In this document: positions 26,693-33,848 of the stretch, piece by piece
Layout: each line of letters opens with the position of its first letter
How positions within the stretch are numbered: the first letter of the stretch is position 1
Assembly (NCBI GenBank): GCA_900170005.1
Contig: LT827128.1
Span: 1,792,167-1,856,166 of the forward strand
Direction of reading: 5' to 3'
Source: Gordonibacter massiliensis (ex Traore et al. 2017)
Lineage (GTDB): Bacteria; Actinomycetota; Coriobacteriia; Coriobacteriales; Eggerthellaceae
Length of the DNA stretch: 64,000 nt
Made by a program: the position numbers and the translations under genes
The notes under the pieces: model-generated
Seen by the model: only the letters and a program-made list of their open reading frames with translations
What the model was told of the DNA's origin: nothing
The model's database searches: none

Positions 26693-27838
26693 CTATCCCT
26701 CGAACCCGTACAGCTCGCCCTCGTTGGCGTAGGTCACGGCGCCCTCGCCGGCCACGATGCGGCCCACGCGGTAGGTGGCCTCGCCCGCCTCGGCCAGCGC
26801 GGCCTCAACCTCGTCCACGCGCTCGGGATCCACAATGAGCACCATGCCGAGGCCCATGTTGAACGTCTTCAGCGCCTCGGTCTCGTCGAGGTGCGCGGCG
26901 TCGCACACGAACTTCGCGATGGGGGGAACCGGCCACGTGCCCAGATCGACCTGAGCGTCGCAGGTCTTCGGCAGCGCGCGGTCCAGGTTCTCGGAGATGC
27001 CGCCGCCCGTGATGTGGGCGAGCGCGCGCACGGCGCCGGGGCAGGCCTCCAGCACGACGCGCACCGGCTTTACGTAGATGCGTGTGGGCGTGAGCAGGGC
27101 ATCCTGCAGGCTCGCGCCGCCCAGTTCCTCGCGCTCGAGGCGCAGCTCGTAATGCGTCTTGCCCTCCACGCACACCTTGCGCGCCAGCGAGTAGCCGTTG
27201 GAGTGCAGGCCGCTCGAGGCCAGGCCCACCAACACGTCGCCCTCGCGCACGCTCTCGGGATCGAGCATCTTCGCGCGGTCGACCACGCCCACGCAGAAGC
27301 CGGACAGGTCGTAGTCGTCCGGGTCCATGACGCCGGGGTGCTCGGCCATCTCGCCGCCGATGAGCGCGCAACCGGCCTGCTTGCAGCCCTCGCCGATGCC
27401 CGCCACGATCTCGGCCACGTTCTCGGCCTTGAGCTTGCCGATGGCCACGTAGTCCAGGAAGAACAGCGGCTCGGCGCCGGTGGCCAGGATGTCGTTCGCG
27501 CACATGGCCACCAGATCGATGCCCACCGTGTCGTGCTTGCCGGCCAGCTGGGCCACCTTGAGCTTCGTGCCCACGCCGTCGGTGCCGCTCACCAGCAGCG
27601 GGTCGTCCATGTCCTTGGCCGCCGCGATGGAGAACAAGCCGCCGAAGCCGCCGATGTCGCCCACCACCTCGGGACGGTACGTGTCGTGCACGACGCCCTT
27701 GATGGCGTCGACGGCGCGGGCGCCCTCGGCCGTGTCGACGCCGGCCTGGGCGTACGTCGTGGCGTCCTCGTCCATCCAGCTGGGCATCGCGGGGCCGTCG
27801 CTCTGGTCGGCGGCGCTCACGGTTATTCTCTCGGTCAT
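26693..27838 (-). CDS. purM: Phosphoribosylformylglycinamidine cyclo-ligase (AIR synthetase)
   Basis: ATP-dependent ring closure of FGAM to AIR. Family motifs: the glycine-rich segment VVGDIGGFGGLFSI, SGTDGVGTKLKVAQL, IDLVAMCANDILATGAEPL, then GLASSGLHSNGYSLARK and ITGGGISENLDRALP. The length of 381 is slightly above the usual 345 because of an N-terminal extension of about 25 residues (MTERITVSAADQSDG). The start at 27838 follows AAGGAG. Follows purF by 28 bases and precedes the DUF1016 gene by five. Confidence 0.97.
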   Translation of the reverse strand: MTERITVSAADQSDGPAMPSWMDEDATTYAQAGVDTAEGARAVDAIKGVVHDTYRPEVVGDIGGFGGLFSIAAAKDMDDPLLVSGTDGVGTKLKVAQLAGKHDTVGIDLVAMCANDILATGAEPLFFLDYVAIGKLKAENVAEIVAGIGEGCKQAGCALIGGEMAEHPGVMDPDDYDLSGFCVGVVDRAKMLDPESVREGDVLVGLASSGLHSNGYSLARKVCVEGKTHYELRLEREELGGASLQDALLTPTRIYVKPVRVVLEACPGAVRALAHITGGGISENLDRALPKTCDAQVDLGTWPVPPIAKFVCDAAHLDETEALKTFNMGLGMVLIVDPERVDEVEAALAEAGEATYRVGRIVAGEGAVTYANEGELYGFEG

Positions 27839-27866
27839 CTTGGCTCCTTGCTGTATCGTCGGACCT

Positions 27867-29345
27867 CTATTGGTTTCCCTCGGCGTATACGTCCTCGAAA
27901 TCCTTTTTCGTCAGAAAGCTCTTCTTGGCCACGGCGGCGGGAATCTCCACCGGGTAGTCGCCTGTGAAACAGGCGTCGCAGAACCCTGCGCAACGCGCGT
28001 CGGGCACGGAGGCGCGCAGGCCCTCGAGCGAGATGAACGCCAGCGAATCCGACCCGATCCACTCGTTCATCTCGTCGAGCGTCATGTTCGCGGCGATGAG
28101 CTGGTCGCGCGTGTCGGTGTCGATGCCGTAGAAGCACGGCCACCCCACCTCGGGGCTCACGATGCGCAGGTGCACCTCCGTCGCGCCCGCGTCGCGCAGC
28201 ATCTGCACGAGCTTCTTGGACGTGTTGCCGCGCACGATGCTGTCGTCGATGACCACGAGGCGCTGGCCCTCGATGACCGAGCGCAGCGGGTTCAGCTTCA
28301 GGCGGATGCCCAGCTGGCGCATGGCCTGGGTGGGTTCGATGAACGTGCGGCCCACGTAGCGGTTCTTCACGATGCCGTCGGCATAGGGAATGCCGCTTTC
28401 ATGCGCGTACCCCAGCGCCGGGGGCACGCCCGAGTCGGGCACGCCCAGCACGAGGTCGGCCTCGGCCGGCGCCTCCTGCGCCAGGATGCGGCCCATATTG
28501 CGGCGGGCCTGGTAGACGCTCTGCCCGTCGATCACGCTGTCGGGCCGGGCGAAGTACACGTACTCGAAGATGCAGGCCGCCGGCTCGCCGGCCGGAACCC
28601 CCTGCTCGGCGTACATGCCCTCCTCGTTGAAGCGCACGATCTCGCCCGGGGCCACGTCGCGCACGTACTCGGCGCCCACGATGTCCAAACCGCACGTCTC
28701 GCTCGACACCACCCAGCCGCGCCCGTCGGGAAGCTTGCCGATGCACAGGGGCCGGATGCCGTTCGGGTCGCGGAACGCGTAGAGCGAGCTGGGGCTGGCC
28801 AGCACCATGGCGTAGGCCCCCGACAGCTCTTCCATGGCGCGGCGGATGCCGTTGCGCAGATGGTGCGTGGTCTGCGTGACCTCGCCGATAGCCTTGGCGG
28901 CCACCTCGCTGTCGGTGCTCGAGCGGAACTGCACGCCCCTGCCCTCGAGCAGCGCGCGGATCCGATCCGTGTTCACCAGCGTGCCGTTGTGCGCGAGCGC
29001 GATGAGCACGTCGTCGATGGCCGAGATGTGGGGCTGGGCGGCCTCCCACGACGCGGCCCCGCCGCTCGTGGAGTAGCGCGCGTGGCCCACGGCCACGAAG
29101 CCGTCGAGCGCCGCCAGGCTGGCCTCGTCGAACACCTGGGTCACCAAGCCCAGATCCTTGGCCGCCATGATGGTCTCGCCATCGCCCACGGCGATGCCGG
29201 CGCTTTCCTGGCCGCGATGCTGGAGCGCCTGCAGGCCGAAGCACGTCATGCGGGCCACGTCCTCGCCGGGGGCGTACACGCCGAACACGGCGCAGGCCTC
29301 CTCAAGGCGGTCGGGGCGCTCCCCGGGCAGAACGGACGTGCTCAT
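27867..29345 (-). CDS. purF: Amidophosphoribosyltransferase
   Basis: First committed step of purine synthesis: PRPP plus glutamine gives phosphoribosylamine. The glutaminase nucleophile is Cys18 in EEACAVFGVY after a propeptide, as in the B. subtilis type, so the first 17 residues are expected to be removed. LQHRGQESAGI and HNGTLVNTD follow. The PRPP loop is LVVIDDSIVRGNTS. The C-terminal cysteines in ARCAGFCDACFTGDYP are those of the 4Fe-4S class. The ATG overlaps the sortase stop by four bases and its AAGGAG lies inside the sortase gene. Confidence 0.97.
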   Translation of the reverse strand: MSTSVLPGERPDRLEEACAVFGVYAPGEDVARMTCFGLQALQHRGQESAGIAVGDGETIMAAKDLGLVTQVFDEASLAALDGFVAVGHARYSTSGGAASWEAAQPHISAIDDVLIALAHNGTLVNTDRIRALLEGRGVQFRSSTDSEVAAKAIGEVTQTTHHLRNGIRRAMEELSGAYAMVLASPSSLYAFRDPNGIRPLCIGKLPDGRGWVVSSETCGLDIVGAEYVRDVAPGEIVRFNEEGMYAEQGVPAGEPAACIFEYVYFARPDSVIDGQSVYQARRNMGRILAQEAPAEADLVLGVPDSGVPPALGYAHESGIPYADGIVKNRYVGRTFIEPTQAMRQLGIRLKLNPLRSVIEGQRLVVIDDSIVRGNTSKKLVQMLRDAGATEVHLRIVSPEVGWPCFYGIDTDTRDQLIAANMTLDEMNEWIGSDSLAFISLEGLRASVPDARCAGFCDACFTGDYPVEIPAAVAKKSFLTKKDFEDVYAEGNQ

Positions 29346-30514
29346 GCGGCGATCTCCTTCGAGGCGTCGCCCACGGCGGCGGCAGCATCCGGGTCGAGGG
29401 CGGCGTCGGTGCCGCCGACGGCCGCGACGTTCGGCACCGTGCTCTCCTCGATGTACGAGAACAGCACGTAGCGCCCGTCGCTCGGCAGGTTGTCGCAGGT
29501 TGCGAACGCGAACAAATGCGCGATGTCGGCGGGCGACGGAACGTCGGACGCCGTCACGACCGAACGGTCTACCTTATCCTGTATATAAGCCGTGCGCTCC
29601 TCGTCGGAAGCGAACGCGGTCTGGGCGAGCGGGTCGTCGGCCGCCACGTGCACGAGCGAGAACGTGCGCAGCTTGAAGTTGCCCTGCGGCGTGAGGACGT
29701 AGGCCGTGCGATGGGCGTTGAACTGATCCGCGTTGTCGAAGCCCGTGATGGCGGCGAACATGGAGCCGTTGTTCAGATGGTGCCCGTACACGATGTTGTT
29801 CGCATCGGAGAAATCGGCCGCGTTGGCCGCCGACAGGAAGATAGAGCCGTACGTGGCGCCCCAGGTCTGCTGGCCGTTGAAATCCGTGGTGAGGTACTTC
29901 TCGTCGTCGGTCGTATGCACGATGGGGTAGTTCACCGCCGTGCCGGGTATATAGACCCAGCCCACGGTGTCGGGGTTGATGGCCTTGAGCTTGTCCCAGT
30001 CGACGGTTATGTCGGCGAGCGCCGCGCCCTCGATGTCCGCAGGGGGTTCGAACACCTCCTGGGCCACGGAGTCGTAGGCGTTCTGGCCCTGCCAATAGCT
30101 GAAGGCGATGGCGCCGAGCGCGGCAAGCGCCACCACGAGCACCACGAGCGCGGCCCAGAACACGATCCTCCAAGGGCCGCCCTTCTTCTTGCCGCCGCCT
30201 TGACCCTTCCCCTTGCCGCCGCGACCGCCGCCGTTGCCTGCCACGCCGTACGTGGCCGGAGCCGCGCCCGCCTGGGCGGGGCGGTATCCTTGCGGGGATT
30301 GCTGGCGTTGCGGCTGCTGTGCGCCGACGGGGCGTCCGGTGCGCTGGGGCTGGGCGGGGCGCTGCGTTTGAGCGCGCTGCTGCGGCGCGCGTTGGGGTTG
30401 CTGCTGGTGCGCGCCATGGCGCGGCGCCTGACCGCCCGCGTCGGGCTGCGAGGATGCGCGCTGCGCATGGCGGCCGTGCGGCGCCGGGTCGGGATATTGT
30501 CGATACTCGGCCAT
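29342..30514 (-). CDS. Class B sortase
   Basis: Membrane-anchored transpeptidase that joins secreted proteins to the cell wall. The first 105 residues are a Gln/Pro/Arg-rich cytoplasmic region, unusually long. One helix follows (about 117-140, WRIVFWAALVVLVVALAALG), then the sortase domain: NPDTVGWVYIPGTAVNYPIV, catalytic His in IVYGHHLNNGSMFA (about 245), Cys near 340 in FAFATCDN and Arg near 348 in DGRYVLFS. The spacing matches SrtB. No sortase substrate with a sorting signal is adjacent. It is the first gene of the purF-purM operon and overlaps purF. AAGGGAG precedes the ATG at 30514. Confidence 0.92.
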   Translation of the reverse strand: MAEYRQYPDPAPHGRHAQRASSQPDAGGQAPRHGAHQQQPQRAPQQRAQTQRPAQPQRTGRPVGAQQPQRQQSPQGYRPAQAGAAPATYGVAGNGGGRGGKGKGQGGGKKKGGPWRIVFWAALVVLVVALAALGAIAFSYWQGQNAYDSVAQEVFEPPADIEGAALADITVDWDKLKAINPDTVGWVYIPGTAVNYPIVHTTDDEKYLTTDFNGQQTWGATYGSIFLSAANAADFSDANNIVYGHHLNNGSMFAAITGFDNADQFNAHRTAYVLTPQGNFKLRTFSLVHVAADDPLAQTAFASDEERTAYIQDKVDRSVVTASDVPSPADIAHLFAFATCDNLPSDGRYVLFSYIEESTVPNVAAVGGTDAALDPDAAAAVGDASKEIAA

Positions 30515-30550
30515 AGCTCCCTTTCGGATGGACGAATGCTCGGGCGGCGC

Positions 30551-30590
30551 GCGGGCCTAGGCCCGCTGCCCCCAGACCGTTACCATAATA
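30551..30590 (-). promoter_or_regulatory. Putative -10 and leader palindrome of the srtB-pur operon
   Basis: Minus-strand TATTAT (30585-30590) is a possible -10. Nineteen bases into the leader is the perfect 16-base palindrome GCGGGCCTAGGCCCGC (30551-30566), 37 bases before the sortase start. It could be an operator or a leader hairpin; this is inferred from position only. Confidence 0.45.
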
Positions 30591-30596
30591 AGCAAA

Positions 30597-30615
30597 CGCC
30601 CCCGGAATGGGGGCG
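30597..30615 (-). terminator. Terminator of the 39-residue membrane protein gene
   Basis: On the minus strand CGCCCCC and GGGGGCG pair around a five-base loop, followed by TTTGCTTATTAT. Confidence 0.75.
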
Positions 30616-30662
30616 CGATGCCATGAAAACGCTCATATTTCACGAAGCGGAAACGCGGCGTG

Positions 30663-30782
30663 CTACTTCTTCTTCATCTCGTCGATGAAGCCCTTCGCGA
30701 TGAAGATGACGATGATGAGCACGATGATGGCCACGATGACCCAAATGGCCCACATGGGAACGATGCCGAAGAATGATTCCAT
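30663..30782 (-). CDS. Small single-helix membrane protein (39 residues)
   Basis: The sequence begins MESFFGIVPMW, has one strongly hydrophobic helix (AIWVIVAIIVLIIVIFIAK) and a short charged end EMKKK, which predicts cytoplasmic C-terminus. AGGGGTAAC is well placed before the ATG at 30782 and a terminator follows the stop, so it is very likely a real gene although short. I recognise no family. It lies between the sortase/purine operon and pap, both on the same strand. Confidence 0.72.
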   Translation of the reverse strand: MESFFGIVPMWAIWVIVAIIVLIIVIFIAKGFIDEMKKK

Positions 30783-30855
30783 ACTTGTTACCCCTTTTTT
30801 CAAGCACGCGAACGCGCACGATTGGTTTCGTTTATTCGCCCATGGTAGCGCTATA

Positions 30856-32610
30856 TCACGTTTCGCGCAAGCGCGCTTCAAGCGCGTCGTTGATTATTTT
30901 CAAAGCCTTTACGCGCGCGTAACGCTTGTCGTCACTCTCCAGCACCACCCAGGGCGCGAACGTCGTGGACGTCAGGCGGAACATGTCCTCGATGGCCGCC
31001 TTGTACTGCGGATACTTGTCGCGGTTTCGCCAGTCCTCGTCGGTGATCTTCCACTGCTTGGCCGGGTCCTGCTCGCGGTCGCGGAAGCGGCGCAGCTGCT
31101 CGTCGGGGCTCACGTCGACCCAGAACTTCAGCAGGATGGCCCCCCAGCGCACGAGCTCGCGCTCGAACTCGTTGATCTCGTCGTAGGCGCGGCTCCATTC
31201 GAACGGCGTGGCGAAGCCCTCCACGCGCTCCACGAGCACGCGGCCGTACCAGCTGCGATCGTAGATGCCCACGTGGCCCGCCTTCGGCAAACGCGTCCAG
31301 TAGCGCCACAGGTGGGGATGCAAGAGCTCGGGCTTGGTGGGCGCGGGCGACGGGAACACCGTGTAGGCGCGCGCGTCGAGGGCCTGGGCCACGCGCTTGA
31401 TGTTGCCGCCCTTGCCCGCGGCGTCCCACCCCTCGTACATGACCATGAGCGGAACGCGCTTCTGGTACATCTCCATTTCCAGCCGGTTCAGGCGATCCTG
31501 CTCGGCCTTGAGCTCGCGCTTGTAGCAATCGGGGTCGAGCGCGAGCGCGTGGTCCACCGCGTCGAGGGAGGGCCCGTCGTCCACGATGGCGAACCGCGAT
31601 GAGCGCGGCGCGCGGGCGCTCGCCTCGGCGGCCTCCCGTTCGGCGGCGGCGCGCACGGCGCGCTCTTGGTCGGGGGTGCGTTCGCCCTGCGGGGCCTCGT
31701 CGAGCAGACCGGCCGAGTTCGCCTGCGCCTTCGCGGCCGCTTCGGCTGCCGCGGGGTCGGGCTGGGCGGCAAGCGCGCCCTTCACGGCCGCCACGAGCGT
31801 TTCGGCGATGGCTAGGTTCGCGGCGCGCTTGTCCTCGCCGTTCACCAGGTGCCACGGCGCGTACGAGAAGTTGCTGCCTTCCAGCAGGTTGTCGTAGAGG
31901 CGGTAAGCCTGCGGGTAGTTGCCCACGCTGGCCAGCTTCTCCTTGCTCACGCGCCAGCGCGTGGCCGGATCGTCGTGCAGGCGCTCGAGACGCTTGCGCT
32001 GCGCGTCTTGGCCCACGTGCACGAAGAACTTCACCACGACGTAGCCGTCGTCGACGAGCTGCTGCTCGAAGTCGGCCGCCGAGGTGAGGTAGCGGTGCAG
32101 CAGGTCGATGTGCCGCTCGTCGCGCGCCCGCTCCATGGCGGCGGACGTCTTCTTGCCGCCCTTCTTCCCCTTGCCTTCGTCGTCGCGCGAGCCGTCGAGC
32201 GAGAGCGCGCCGAACTCGGTGTACAGCATGTGCTGCGTGGCGGCGGTGTACCAGCCGCGATCGTAGAACGTCATGGCGCCGCGCGGACCGAGCGCGTGCC
32301 AGAACTCCTGCATGACCGGGAAGAACCCCGTCACGCCCTCCCGTGCGCCCGGAAAGGCGCGGGCCGCCTCGACGTCCAGGTCCTCGGTGACGTAGACGCT
32401 CGTGGCACGGGCGTCCAGATTGTACATGAGGTCGGAAATGCGGCTGCCCTTGCCCGCGCCGTTCCAGCCTTCGAACAGCACCACCAGGCCGACGCCCTTC
32501 TTCACCGCCTCCTGCTGCAACACCACGAGCTCTTCCATGAGCGCGTCGCGGCGCGGCTTGTACTCTTCTTTGGACAGATGCGGGCGTGAGAAGTCGATCG
32601 ATTCGAGCAT
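30856..32610 (-). CDS. pap: Polyphosphate:AMP phosphotransferase (two-domain PPK2)
   Basis: Uses polyphosphate to phosphorylate AMP to ADP (class II PPK2). Two PPK2 domains lie in tandem. The first (residues about 15-300) has FEGWNGAGKGSRI and FYDRGWYTA; the second (from about 350) has YEGWDAAGKGGNIKR and YDRSWYGRVLVERVEGF. Both contain a Walker A, and the second keeps the full lid and Walker B residues better. A Lys/Gly-rich insert (KGKKGGKK) and an Ala-rich linker are unusual additions. Length 584 compares with about 500 for known Pap. AAAGGATG precedes the ATG. Divergent from ppx-ppk1, forming a polyphosphate locus. Confidence 0.93.
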   Translation of the reverse strand: MLESIDFSRPHLSKEEYKPRRDALMEELVVLQQEAVKKGVGLVVLFEGWNGAGKGSRISDLMYNLDARATSVYVTEDLDVEAARAFPGAREGVTGFFPVMQEFWHALGPRGAMTFYDRGWYTAATQHMLYTEFGALSLDGSRDDEGKGKKGGKKTSAAMERARDERHIDLLHRYLTSAADFEQQLVDDGYVVVKFFVHVGQDAQRKRLERLHDDPATRWRVSKEKLASVGNYPQAYRLYDNLLEGSNFSYAPWHLVNGEDKRAANLAIAETLVAAVKGALAAQPDPAAAEAAAKAQANSAGLLDEAPQGERTPDQERAVRAAAEREAAEASARAPRSSRFAIVDDGPSLDAVDHALALDPDCYKRELKAEQDRLNRLEMEMYQKRVPLMVMYEGWDAAGKGGNIKRVAQALDARAYTVFPSPAPTKPELLHPHLWRYWTRLPKAGHVGIYDRSWYGRVLVERVEGFATPFEWSRAYDEINEFERELVRWGAILLKFWVDVSPDEQLRRFRDREQDPAKQWKITDEDWRNRDKYPQYKAAIEDMFRLTSTTFAPWVVLESDDKRYARVKALKIINDALEARLRET

Positions 32611-32773
32611 GGGGCATCCTTTCCCGAAACCGTGCCGCCATCATAGCACATGCCGCCAAGGGGCTCGGACGCCCGGGCGAGAAGCGGCGAACGCGAGGGA
32701 TGCCGGCCGGCCCGCAACGTCGGCCGGCAACGTCAACGGCAGGTAAAATATCGCCATCGATTTGGGTGCGCCC

Positions 32774-32802
32774 TTTGCCGCGCGGCGGGGTTTCCCTAGA
32801 AT
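32774..32802 (+). promoter_or_regulatory. Promoter of ppx-ppk1
   Basis: TTTGCC and TAGAAT are separated by exactly 17 bases and end 61 bases before the ppx start. A GC-rich inverted repeat (GGCGCGCC...GGGCGCGCC, around 32821-32841) lies in the leader. Confidence 0.65.
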
Positions 32803-32863
32803 AGAGGTACCGGAAAGCGCGGCGCGCCCCAGCGGGCGCGCCGCCCGACAGACGAGAAGAGCC

Positions 32864-33790
32864 ATGCCGAACTACGCCGTGATAGACCTGGGGTCGAACA
32901 CCATCCGCCTCGTCGTGTACGAAGTGAAGGACGACCGTCGCAAGACGTACACGAACAAGGACTTCAAAAGCCTGATAAACGACAAGGTCATGGCGGGGCT
33001 CTCCGCTTTCGTGGCCGACGACGGCACGTTCACCGAAGACGGCGTGCGCCGCGCGGCGAGCGTGCTCAAGGGCCATGCGAAGCGCGCGCGGTACTTCGAC
33101 TGCAAGCGCGTCGACGTGTTCGCCACCGCCGTGCTGCGCAACGCCTCGAACAGCGCCGAGGCCGTCGCCGCCATCGGGAGCGAAACCGAGCTGCCCATCG
33201 CCCTGCTTTCGGCGCGCGACGAAGCGCATCTGGGCTTCGTGGGCGCCACGTGCGACCGGAAGATCGAGCGGGGCACGCTCGTGGACATCGGCGGCGGCTC
33301 CACGGAGCTCACCCGCATCGAAGACGGGCGCGACTTCGACAACGTGAGCCTGGGCCAGGGCTCGCTGTCGTCGTACGCCTCGTTCGTGCGGGCCATCCTG
33401 CCCACGCCGAAGGAGATGGACGCCGTGGTGGGCGCGCTCTACGAGCGCCTGGCCGCCCTGCCCGACCAAGACGCCTACCGCGCCGACACGATCTACGGCA
33501 TCGGCGGCAGCGTGCGCGCGGCCGCCAAGATGCACGCCCAGGTTTCAGGCGAAATCGTCCGCCCGAAATCGATGACGGCCGCCGAGATTCGTGCCATACT
33601 GGATCTATGCCGAACCGCCCCCGACGCATTCGCGCACCGCGCGCTCAAAGCGTCGGCAGAGCGCGTCCACACGCTCGTGCCGGGGTGCCTGATCTTGGAC
33701 ACCCTCATGAGCGATTTCCGCGCCGGGCGGCTGGAGATCTGCAAGTACGGCGTGCGCGAGGGCTATCTCATCGAACGCGTGCTGGGATAG
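32864..33790 (+). CDS. ppx: Ppx/GppA family exopolyphosphatase
   Basis: Releases phosphate from polyphosphate ends or pppGpp. ASKHA-type actin fold: phosphate-1 motif YAVIDLGSNTIRLVVYEV at the N-terminus, phosphate-2 GTLVDIGGGSTELT, and TIYGIGGSVRA near the adenosine region. The protein has 308 residues, so it is the short form without the C-terminal HD-like domains of E. coli Ppx. The start at 32864 has AAGAAG nearby; an in-frame ATG 34 codons upstream lies before the promoter -10 and is rejected. ppk1 follows 58 bases later with its own ribosome site. Confidence 0.92.
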   Translation: MPNYAVIDLGSNTIRLVVYEVKDDRRKTYTNKDFKSLINDKVMAGLSAFVADDGTFTEDGVRRAASVLKGHAKRARYFDCKRVDVFATAVLRNASNSAEAVAAIGSETELPIALLSARDEAHLGFVGATCDRKIERGTLVDIGGGSTELTRIEDGRDFDNVSLGQGSLSSYASFVRAILPTPKEMDAVVGALYERLAALPDQDAYRADTIYGIGGSVRAAAKMHAQVSGEIVRPKSMTAAEIRAILDLCRTAPDAFAHRALKASAERVHTLVPGCLILDTLMSDFRAGRLEICKYGVREGYLIERVLG

Positions 33791-33848
33791 CGCCGCGGCG
33801 GGCGGGCAGCAGCCCGCCCCTACGAAGGGTTACGACGAAGGGAGCATC

